The position numbers were made by a program, and so were the translations under genes. A stretch of DNA of 5,071 nucleotides, from contig JAVVFG010000304.1 in the NCBI GenBank assembly GCA_032260445.1, positions 1 through 5,071 of the forward strand, written 5' to 3'. Below are positions 1-5,071 of the stretch, piece by piece (the stretch's first letter is position 1; each line of letters begins with the position of its first letter). Source of the stretch: JAAYYY01 sp032260445 (GTDB taxonomy: Bacteria > Chloroflexota > Anaerolineae > Promineifilales > Promineifilaceae). The notes beneath the pieces are model-generated. The model did no database searches and was not told where the DNA came from. It was given only the letters and a program-made list of their open reading frames with translations.

Positions 1-31
1 CCACAGGGGGCAAGCAAAAAGCCGAGTATGC

Positions 32-61
32 TTCGCAGTGCCAGGTGAATTCCACTACAAT
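32..61 (+). promoter_or_regulatory. Candidate sigma70-type promoter for the three-gene operon
   Basis: A TACAAT hexamer at 56-61 matches the -10 consensus at five of six positions. It is preceded by TTCGCA at 32-37, which matches the -35 consensus at four of six, with an 18-base spacer. Transcription would start near 68, leaving only a very short leader before the ribosome binding site of the first gene. The region is visibly richer in A+T than the genes that follow, which fits an intergenic stretch. All three forward frames entering from the left edge close before 80 (stops at 46-48, 74-76 and 77-79), so the tail of an upstream gene could overlap this site. This is a motif match only. Confidence 0.35.
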
Positions 62-69
62 GGATCGTC

Positions 70-76
70 GAGGTGA
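70..76 (+). promoter_or_regulatory. Ribosome binding site of the dipeptide epimerase gene
   Basis: GAGGTGA at 70-76 is a strong Shine-Dalgarno sequence. Its GAGG core lies six bases before the ATG at 80. It supports 80 as the true start. A TAA stop in the +3 frame at 77-79 abuts the ATG directly, so if an upstream gene ended in that frame the two would be coupled. Confidence 0.7.
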
Positions 77-79
77 ATA

Positions 80-1111
80 ATGGTACGAGAACCCCGCGTT
101 ACGTGGGAAGCAATCACGCTGCGGCTGCACAATCCGTTCCGAGTCTCCTATGGCAGCAGCGAGACGCGCGAGGCGTACTGGCTGCGGCTGGCCGATGACG
201 AAGGCTGGGGCGAGGGCACGATCCCGCCCTATTATGGCGTGGATCCTGCCGCGATGCAGCAGTGGTGGGAGAAGGCGGCAGCGCGCGAGGAACCGTTTCC
301 TGACGAGCCTGAGGCGATTGCCGGCTGGGTTGGCGACGATGGACCAGCGCCGGCGCGGACAGCGCTGGACCTGGCCCTGCACGACCGGATTGGCCGGCAG
401 CGCGGCGTGCCGCTGTATGAGCTGCTCGGCGTGAGGCGCCCGGCGGCGATGGCCACGGCCATCACGGTGAGCATCGACGAGCCGGAAGCAATGGCAGAAG
501 AGGCACGCCGGCTGGCACGGTACCCGATTCTCAAGATCAAGCTGGGCGGCGACGGGGACGTGGAGCGGGTGGCGGCAGTGCGCGCCGCGCGGCCGCATGC
601 CAGGTTGTACATCGATGCGAATGCGGCGTGGGCGCCGGAGGCGGCGGTGCGCCACCTGGAGGCGCTTGCTCCTTACAGCCTCGAGCTGGTCGAACAGCCG
701 GTGGCCCGTGACGATTTTGCGGGTATGGGTTATGTGCAGGCACGCCTCGACGTGCCTGTTGTGGCCGACGAGTCGGTCCAGTCGTTGGCCGACGTGGAGC
801 GGTTGGCGGAGGCGGGGGTAGGGGCGATTAACCTGAAGCTGATGAAGCTCGGTGGTCTGGCAGCGACGCTGCTGATCTTGCGTTACGCGCGCGAAGCCGG
901 GATGCGGATCATGCTCGGCTGTATGGTGGAAACCAGCCTGGGGGTGACGGCGATGGCCCATCTGTCCGGGGAGGCCGACTGGCTTGACCTGGACGCTCCC
1001 CTGCTGATAGCTAACGATCCATTCAGCGGTGTTGAATACGACGACGAAGCCAAGGTGCACCTGCCGGGTCGGCCAGGTATTGGCGTGGTGAAGAAAGAGG
1101 ATAGCGAATGA
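80..1111 (+). CDS. ykfB: Enolase-superfamily dipeptide epimerase (L-Ala-D/L-Glu epimerase-like)
   Basis: A 343-residue member of the muconate-lactonizing subgroup of the enolase superfamily. Family members of this type epimerise the alpha carbon of the C-terminal residue of a dipeptide using Mg2+; the best known converts L-Ala-D-Glu from murein into L-Ala-L-Glu in the cytoplasm. The KxK motif is at K152/K154. Metal ligands are D179 (in YIDAN), E205 (in LVEQP) and D230 (in VADES). The opposing general base is K253 (in INLKLMKLGG, with K256 nearby). The DxD motif typical of dipeptide epimerases, which holds the substrate ammonium group, is D303/D305 in WLDLDAPLL. Length and N-terminal capping domain are normal. 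The 20s loop (N18-PFRVSYGSS) has no Arg where the B. subtilis enzyme has R24 for the Glu side chain, so the exact dipeptide is uncertain. The stop overlaps the start of the next gene (ATGA), and the neighbours point to murein-peptide salvage. Family certain, substrate inferred. Confidence 0.9.
   Translation: MVREPRVTWEAITLRLHNPFRVSYGSSETREAYWLRLADDEGWGEGTIPPYYGVDPAAMQQWWEKAAAREEPFPDEPEAIAGWVGDDGPAPARTALDLALHDRIGRQRGVPLYELLGVRRPAAMATAITVSIDEPEAMAEEARRLARYPILKIKLGGDGDVERVAAVRAARPHARLYIDANAAWAPEAAVRHLEALAPYSLELVEQPVARDDFAGMGYVQARLDVPVVADESVQSLADVERLAEAGVGAINLKLMKLGGLAATLLILRYAREAGMRIMLGCMVETSLGVTAMAHLSGEADWLDLDAPLLIANDPFSGVEYDDEAKVHLPGRPGIGVVKKEDSE
1094..1111 (+). promoter_or_regulatory. Shine-Dalgarno and ATGA stop/start overlap coupling genes 1 and 2
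   Basis: AAAGAGGA at 1094-1101 lies inside the end of the epimerase gene, with its AGAGG core seven bases before the ATG at 1108. The ATG overlaps the TGA of the epimerase gene in the four-base ATGA at 1108-1111, a classic arrangement for translational coupling within one transcript. It fixes the start of the endopeptidase gene. Confidence 0.75.
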
Positions 1112-2133
1112 GCAACGAACTGCAGTCTGCCTTGAACGACATTCACGAGAGGCTATTCGGCGACAGGCGCGTGCACTTTGCCGAGGTGCAGGCGACGAGC
1201 GCGGAAGATAGCCGCGTTAGCCTGAGCGGCGCCGTTCTGGACACGGAAACGCGCGACACGCTGCTCGGGGCGCTGCGCGAGCGTTTCCCACAGGTCGCGT
1301 TTGACGACAAGGAGGTCGCGGTGCTACGGCGGCAGCCGCCGCGCTGGCTCACCGTGGCGACGAACGTGAGCGGCCTGCGCGGCGCGCCGTCATCGGGCGC
1401 CGAGTTGCTGAGCGAAGTTCTGGGCAGCTGGAGGGTGGAAAGGCTGCGCGACGAGGAGAAGTGGACCTTGGTGCGCCAGCCGGATGGCTACCTCGGCTGG
1501 GTCTACACCCCTTATCTGGCGGAGGCGGCAGCGCCCGAGCCGACGGACATGGTCGTCGAACCGGTGGCCCTGCTGCGCGAGAGCCCGGCTGCTGACGCGG
1601 CGATCGTGACGCGAATCCCGGCGGGCATGGCGGTTGCCGTCACGGCGACATTTGAAGAGGAGTGGGCACAGGTAGAGCTCGCCGGCCTGCCCGACGGCTG
1701 GCTGCCGTGGAGAGCGCTGCGGCCTTTGCACAGTTTGCCTGTGAGCGAGGCCGACCGGCGCGAGCAGATGGTGGAGGATGCGTTCCAGTTCATTGGCGTT
1801 CCCTACCGCTGGGGCGGCGTGACAGCGCTGGGCATCGACTGCTCCGGCTTCGTGCAGATGCTGCACCGCATGGTGGGCGTAGCGATCCCGCGCGACGCCG
1901 ATCAGCAGATGGACGGTGGGCAGGCGGTTGAGCCGCCACTGCAGCCGGGTGACCTGCTCTTCTTTGGCAGTGACGGGGCTCACCGCAAGATCAGCCACGT
2001 GGGCATGAGCCTGGGTGGCTGGCAGATGATCCACTCCTCCGGGTCGCGTAACGGCGTCTACCTTGACGACCTTGAGGAGAGAACGTGGCTGCGCGATATT
2101 TACGTGGGCGCGGCAACGTATGTTGGTGGCTAG
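1108..2133 (+). CDS. ykfC: NlpC/P60 gamma-D-glutamyl-L-diamino acid endopeptidase with SH3b domains (YkfC-like)
   Basis: A 341-residue cysteine peptidase. Characterised YkfC enzymes cut the gamma-D-Glu/DAP bond of murein peptides that have a free N-terminal L-Ala, releasing L-Ala-D-Glu. Domains: an N-terminal BON-like module (about 20-75), two SH3-like domains (about 78-140 and 145-207), and the NlpC/P60 domain (about 215-341). The catalytic triad is C245 (in GIDCSGF), H297 (in ISHVGM) and H309 (in MIHSS). D263 (in IPRDAD) and Y128 (in the first SH3 domain, DGYLGW) fall where Bacillus YkfC binds the free N-terminus of L-Ala. From memory, the spacing of Cys, Asp and both His residues agrees with B. 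cereus YkfC to within one residue. There is no signal peptide or membrane segment, so the enzyme should be cytoplasmic and act on imported peptides rather than on the wall. It sits directly between the dipeptide epimerase and the DAP decarboxylase fusion, consistent with one pathway. A related specificity (for example L-Lys or another diamino acid) is possible. Confidence 0.88.
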   Translation: MSNELQSALNDIHERLFGDRRVHFAEVQATSAEDSRVSLSGAVLDTETRDTLLGALRERFPQVAFDDKEVAVLRRQPPRWLTVATNVSGLRGAPSSGAELLSEVLGSWRVERLRDEEKWTLVRQPDGYLGWVYTPYLAEAAAPEPTDMVVEPVALLRESPAADAAIVTRIPAGMAVAVTATFEEEWAQVELAGLPDGWLPWRALRPLHSLPVSEADRREQMVEDAFQFIGVPYRWGGVTALGIDCSGFVQMLHRMVGVAIPRDADQQMDGGQAVEPPLQPGDLLFFGSDGAHRKISHVGMSLGGWQMIHSSGSRNGVYLDDLEERTWLRDIYVGAATYVGG

Positions 2134-2140
2134 CCAGATG
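2125..2140 (+). promoter_or_regulatory. Ribosome binding site deciding the start of the LysA-DapF fusion gene
   Basis: GGTGG at 2125-2129, within the last codons of the endopeptidase gene, lies eight bases before an ATG at 2138. The alternatives are an ATG at 2120, whose nearest G-rich stretch is poorly placed, and a TTG at 2063, which would overlap the previous gene by 71 bases with nothing recognisable encoded there. The ATG at 2138 leaves a four-base gap after the upstream TAG and is preferred. Confidence 0.6.
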
Positions 2141-4276
2141 GAAGCGCGACTCGAGCTCTTTCCGGAGTCGGTCGCCGTCAAGACGACGGGAGCCGGCGGC
2201 GAGCTGACCCTTGATGGCCTGTCGTTGGCGACGCTGGCCGAGCGTTACGGCACGCCGCTTTATCTGTACGACGCGGCAACACTGGACGCGGCGGTAAACG
2301 CCTATGCCAGGGCGCTGGCGCGCTGTTATCCGGGCGAGGCGGGCATCACGTACGCCGGCAAGGCGTTCTTCAGGCTGGCGCTGGCGCAGTGGACGCAGCG
2401 GCACGCTCTCTGGGTAGACTGCACAGGCGCGGGCGAGCTGGCTGTGGCCCAGGCGGCGAGCGTGCCCCGCGAGCATATCCTGCTGCATGGGGTCAACAAG
2501 AGCACCGCACTTTTGGCGACGGCGGTGAAGGGCGTGGGTACCATCGTCGTCGACAATCTGACCGAGCTAGGGCGGCTGGCTGCCTTGGCCGAGGAAGGCA
2601 ACGCGTTGCCCGCTCTGTGGCTGCGCTTTAAGCCCGGGCGGGCGGTGGAGACGCACAGCCATATCCAGACGGGGCACGACGAGAGTAAGTTCGGCATGGG
2701 CTGGGACGAAATCGTGGCGGCGGCCGCGCTGTGCCGGGAACAGGGGCTGCCGCTGGCTGGGCTGCATTTTCATCTGGGCTCGCAGTTCCGCGACCCGGAC
2801 CCGATTGAATATGCGCTGGAGCGGACGCTGGACCTGGCAGCGGCAGTTGAGCTGCCGGAGTCGTGGACGCTTTCGCCCGGCGGCGGGTTGGGCGTCGCGT
2901 ACCATGAGGAGCAACTGCCCCACCCCGACCCTGAAGCATATGTCTGCCTCGTCGCCGAGCGGATCGTGGCCGGTTGCGGCGCGCGCGGGCTAGCGCTGCC
3001 GCGGCTGCAGTTTGAGCCGGGGCGCAGCCTCGTGGCGCGCGCGGGCGTCGCCGTCTACCGCGTTGGCGCGCTGAAACAGGCTGGCGCGCGGCGCTGGCTG
3101 CTGCTCGACGGCGGGATGGCTGATAACCCGCGTTTTGCGCTCTACGGCGCGCGCTACAGCGCGCTGCCGGTACGGGCGCCGCTGCGACCGGCAAGCGGCG
3201 CGGCGGCTACGTTTGCCGGCCCCTACTGCGAGAGCGGCGACGTGCTCATCGAGGAGCTGCCCTTCGCCGAGGTGGAGGCAGGCGAGTTCGTGGCGATTCC
3301 ACTCAGCGGCGCCTACCATCTGAGCATGGCCAGCAACTACAACGGGGCGCTGCGACCGGCGGTGCTGTGGCTGGAAGATGGTAAGGCGACGCTGATCCAG
3401 GCGCGAGAGACGCCGGCCGATCTACTCAGGCGTGACCGGCCCTTGCCTGAGGTCGAGGTGCCGCTGGCGCGGGTACCGCTGCGCAAATACCATGTCAACG
3501 GCAACGACTACATTCTCGCCAGCCTTGCCGACCTGCGGCGCGTGCCTGAAGCGGAGGAGATTCGCCAGCTGTGCGACCGGCACCGGGGCTTTGGCTCCGA
3601 CGGTCTGCTGCTCGATACGTCGACGCCGGAGGATGGCTTCTCGCTGCGCATCTTTAATCCCGACGGCAGCGAGGCGGAGAAGAGCGGGAATGGGCTGTCG
3701 ATGTTCACGCGCTATCTGTGGGAGACCGGCCGGACTGGCAGCGAGCCGGCGGCGATCAGCACGAAGGGTGGACTGGTGACGGCGTGTTACGAGCCGGACG
3801 GGCGCCGCGTAACGCTGCAGATCGGCCGCGCGCGCTTCTCAGCGGGCGGTGGCGAGCTGGCGCCGGAGACGATGACGCTCGACGGGCAGAGTTTCCGGTA
3901 CTGCGCGGTGGACCTGGGTAACCCGCACTGCGTCGTCCTCCGCGACGAGCTGTCCGAGGCAGAGACGCGGCGGTGGGGACCGCTCTTCGAGAACGCGCCT
4001 CGCTTTCCGCAGCGCACGAATGTGCAGTTTATGGTGGTGCGCGACCGAGCAAACATTGCCATCGAGATATGGGAGCGCGGCGCTGGTTACACCCTGGCTT
4101 CTGGGAGTAGCAGCAGCGCCGCGGCGGCAGTGGCCCATGCCCTGGGTTTGTGCGACGAGACGGTCAGGGTGCATACACCGGGCGGCTCGGTGACCGTGGC
4201 AATTGATGCCGGCGGTGAGATTATCCTGACGACAACCGTCACGAAGGTGTGGCAAGGCTACCTGTCGTCCGGGTGA
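2138..4276 (+). CDS. lysA: Fusion of diaminopimelate decarboxylase (LysA) and DapF-fold epimerase domain lacking both catalytic cysteines
   Basis: A 712-residue two-domain protein with no internal stop. Residues about 20-430 are a complete PLP-dependent DAP decarboxylase (fold III), which turns meso-DAP into L-lysine and CO2. Visible are the PLP lysine K75 in YAGKA, the HFHLGS loop (210-215), the phosphate-binding GGG (248-250), EPGR (293-296), the CESGD motif with C364 contributed across the dimer, and Y393 in GAYHLSMASNYN. After a Pro/Arg-rich linker (about 431-447), residues 447-712 form a full-length DapF domain. Its substrate residues N456, N507, G517-N518, N595, N628, E646-R647 and G656 are kept. 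However, the catalytic Cys positions are S516 (AEKSGNG) and S655 (TLASGSS), so classical two-thiol epimerisation is not possible. The gene is coupled to the endopeptidase gene upstream. It probably converts DAP released from murein peptides to lysine, or makes lysine biosynthetically; the role of the second half is open (altered stereochemistry, another substrate, or DAP binding). The start is chosen at 2138 for its ribosome binding site; 2120 is an alternative. Confidence 0.9.
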   Translation: MEARLELFPESVAVKTTGAGGELTLDGLSLATLAERYGTPLYLYDAATLDAAVNAYARALARCYPGEAGITYAGKAFFRLALAQWTQRHALWVDCTGAGELAVAQAASVPREHILLHGVNKSTALLATAVKGVGTIVVDNLTELGRLAALAEEGNALPALWLRFKPGRAVETHSHIQTGHDESKFGMGWDEIVAAAALCREQGLPLAGLHFHLGSQFRDPDPIEYALERTLDLAAAVELPESWTLSPGGGLGVAYHEEQLPHPDPEAYVCLVAERIVAGCGARGLALPRLQFEPGRSLVARAGVAVYRVGALKQAGARRWLLLDGGMADNPRFALYGARYSALPVRAPLRPASGAAATFAGPYCESGDVLIEELPFAEVEAGEFVAIPLSGAYHLSMASNYNGALRPAVLWLEDGKATLIQARETPADLLRRDRPLPEVEVPLARVPLRKYHVNGNDYILASLADLRRVPEAEEIRQLCDRHRGFGSDGLLLDTSTPEDGFSLRIFNPDGSEAEKSGNGLSMFTRYLWETGRTGSEPAAISTKGGLVTACYEPDGRRVTLQIGRARFSAGGGELAPETMTLDGQSFRYCAVDLGNPHCVVLRDELSEAETRRWGPLFENAPRFPQRTNVQFMVVRDRANIAIEIWERGAGYTLASGSSSSAAAAVAHALGLCDETVRVHTPGGSVTVAIDAGGEIILTTTVTKVWQGYLSSG
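3449..3460 (+). promoter_or_regulatory. Possible internal translation start for a free DapF-like domain
   Basis: GAGG at 3449-3452 lies five bases before an in-frame GTG at 3458, which encodes V441 in the interdomain linker, just before the DapF-type motif beginning at K450. If used, it would give a separate protein of 272 residues, close to the normal DapF length. Such a site could be a relic of a once-separate dapF gene. In G-rich coding DNA this match can occur by chance, so the call is weak. Confidence 0.2.
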
Positions 4277-4293
4277 GGCGGTGATAAGCCGGC
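4277..4293 (+). other. 17-base convergent gap without a recognisable terminator
   Basis: The fusion gene (plus strand) ends at 4276 and the permease gene (minus strand) ends at 4294, tail to tail. Only weak pairing is visible (a four-base CCGG/CCGG stem from 4269 to about 4292 with a long loop) and there is no T-run on either strand, so a bidirectional intrinsic terminator is not supported. Transcripts may run into one another as antisense or end by Rho. Confidence 0.5.
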
Positions 4294-5071
4294 CTATTTG
4301 CGGACTGAGTAAGGGTCGAGCGCGCTGTTGAGGGCGTCGCCAAGCAGATTCCAGGCAACGCCGAAGAAGATCAGGGCCAGCGATGCAGGCACGAAGGTCC
4401 ACCAGAAGACCAAGGGGTTGCCGCTGACGCCGATCACGTAGTCACGGGCAGCGACCAATAACGTTCCCCAGGCCACGCTACCCTGCATGCCGATGAAGAC
4501 AAAGGCTGATTCCAGGATGACCAGCCCGCCAACGTCGCGCGCCGCCAGCACGACGGCCGGCGTGATGGCGTTGGGGAGGAGGTGTCGAAAGAGGATGCGC
4601 GTGTCGCGCGCGCCCAGCGCCCGGGCTGCGGTGACGAATTCTACGTGGCGCAGGTCGCGCACCATCGCGTTGACCAGCCGGGCGTAGGGCATCCAGGAGA
4701 ACGCAATCAGCGCCAGCATGATTGGAGAGAAGATGAGCAACCCGTCAAACAGGGTGAGCCGCGGTATACGGGCGAAGAGCCAGACGGCGGCAATGGGCGG
4801 AAAGGTGAGAAAGGCGTCGGTCACGCGCATCGAGATGCCATTGATTGGGCCGCCGAAATAGCCGCTGATGAGACCGACGAGGACGCCGAACGTTGCCGTC
4901 AGGCCAGTCACCAGCAGGCCAAACTGGAACGCCGAGCGCGTGCCCCAGACCAGCGTGTAGTAGATGTCGAGCTGGGGAATCTCGATGCGTTGCAGCGGAA
5001 CCCCTGGCAGGATGACGTCAAACCGGCGGGGCACTGTGCCCAACGGATGTTCGGCACTGGGGGGCTGAGGC
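4294..5071 (-). CDS. dppC: Peptide ABC transporter permease, DppC/OppC type (5' end outside window)
   Basis: At least 258 residues are visible, reading in frame from 5070 down to the TAG at 4294. The reading frame stays open to the window edge and includes the family hallmark EHPLGT, so the true start lies beyond 5071 and the TTG at 5043 is not a start. The protein is an inner-membrane permease of the binding-protein-dependent transport type that pairs with a DppB-like partner to import di- or oligopeptides. Hydrophobic segments are at visible residues about 49-71, 83-101, 109-127, 172-194 and 218-245. The cytoplasmic EAA loop that contacts the ATPase is at 144-166 (EFVTAARALG followed by RHLLPN). 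The C-terminus (LGDALNSALDPYSVRK) is typical. Between HPLGT and the first core membrane helix there are about 15 extra residues compared with the usual form. It is transcribed toward the salvage operon; the likely dppB, binding protein and ATPases would be to the right. Peptide specificity cannot be read from the permease. Confidence 0.88.
   Translation of the reverse strand, partial: PQPPSAEHPLGTVPRRFDVILPGVPLQRIEIPQLDIYYTLVWGTRSAFQFGLLVTGLTATFGVLVGLISGYFGGPINGISMRVTDAFLTFPPIAAVWLFARIPRLTLFDGLLIFSPIMLALIAFSWMPYARLVNAMVRDLRHVEFVTAARALGARDTRILFRHLLPNAITPAVVLAARDVGGLVILESAFVFIGMQGSVAWGTLLVAARDYVIGVSGNPLVFWWTFVPASLALIFFGVAWNLLGDALNSALDPYSVRK

Noticed and set aside
1..79. Tail of an upstream gene
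   Set aside because: All three forward frames end before 80, but none of the short peptides is recognisable, so no gene is called; the stretch could be purely intergenic.
1..79. Lysine riboswitch or other structured leader
   Set aside because: The leader is far too short and no conserved aptamer elements are visible.
2063..2137. Upstream TTG (2063) or ATG (2120) as start of the fusion gene
   Set aside because: The TTG would overlap the endopeptidase gene by 71 bases and add residues unlike LysA. The ATG at 2120 has a poorly placed ribosome binding site, whereas the ATG at 2138 has GGTGG eight bases upstream.
1390..2181. Long open frame (263 codons) on the minus strand opposite the endopeptidase gene
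   Set aside because: It is antisense to a gene with a clear NlpC/P60 triad, its translation is Arg/His-rich without recognisable motifs, and long open frames are common opposite GC-rich coding DNA.
3479..4276. DapF half as a decayed pseudogene domain
   Set aside because: The frame is intact and full length, and the fold and substrate-binding motifs are preserved. Only the catalytic cysteines and the neighbouring Arg differ, which fits a specialised variant better than decay.
3839..4402. Minus-strand open frame of 187 codons spanning the convergent junction
   Set aside because: It overlaps the DapF domain and the permease 3' end, has no recognisable domain, and is explained by GC-rich coding on both sides.
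4294..5043. Permease gene starting at 5043
   Set aside because: The codon at 5043 is TTG inside the conserved HPLGT motif and the frame remains open to the window edge, so the gene is cut by the window rather than starting there.
1..5071. Mobile elements, CRISPR arrays, tRNA or rRNA genes
   Set aside because: No direct or inverted repeats of useful length, no spacer-repeat pattern and no RNA gene signatures were seen; the window is almost entirely protein coding.

Overview
The window is a GC-rich (roughly two-thirds G+C by eye), densely packed bacterial segment holding three co-directional, translationally coupled genes on the plus strand. A fourth gene, running in from the right edge on the minus strand, converges on them. 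High GC, very tight gene packing and the style of the Dpp/Opp-type permease would fit a Chloroflexota-like or similar free-living high-GC bacterium. That placement is a weak inference, because no rRNA or other taxonomic marker is present.

Layout: positions 1-79 are a short AT-richer leader with a possible sigma70-type promoter and a good ribosome binding site. Positions 80-1111 encode an enolase-superfamily dipeptide epimerase (YkfB/YcjG type). Positions 1108-2133 encode a cytoplasmic-looking NlpC/P60 endopeptidase with two SH3b-like domains (YkfC type) and an extra N-terminal BON-like module. Positions 2138-4276 encode a 712-residue fusion of a complete diaminopimelate (DAP) decarboxylase (LysA) with a full-length DAP-epimerase-fold domain (DapF). 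After a 17-base convergent gap without a convincing terminator, positions 4294-5071 (minus strand) hold most of a DppC/OppC-type peptide ABC transporter permease whose 5' end lies outside the window.

The genes make sense together as a murein-peptide (or related peptide) salvage route. A peptide importer brings in L-Ala-gamma-D-Glu-DAP. The YkfC-like enzyme splits off DAP, leaving L-Ala-D-Glu. The YkfB-like enzyme epimerises the dipeptide so that ordinary peptidases can use it. The LysA half decarboxylates meso-DAP to L-lysine, and the DapF-like half might supply meso-DAP from another stereoisomer. This parallels the Bacillus subtilis ykf/dpp arrangement, but with a LysA-DapF fusion in the DAP-consuming position.

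The most notable point is that both positions of the catalytic cysteine pair of DapF are serine in the fusion (residues 516 and 655), while nearly all the DAP-binding residues and the fold motifs are kept. The C-terminal half is therefore either a Ser/Ser variant enzyme with altered chemistry or an inactive DAP-binding domain. The dipeptide epimerase also lacks the Arg in the 20s loop that recognises Glu in the characterised L-Ala-D/L-Glu epimerase, so its substrate may differ.
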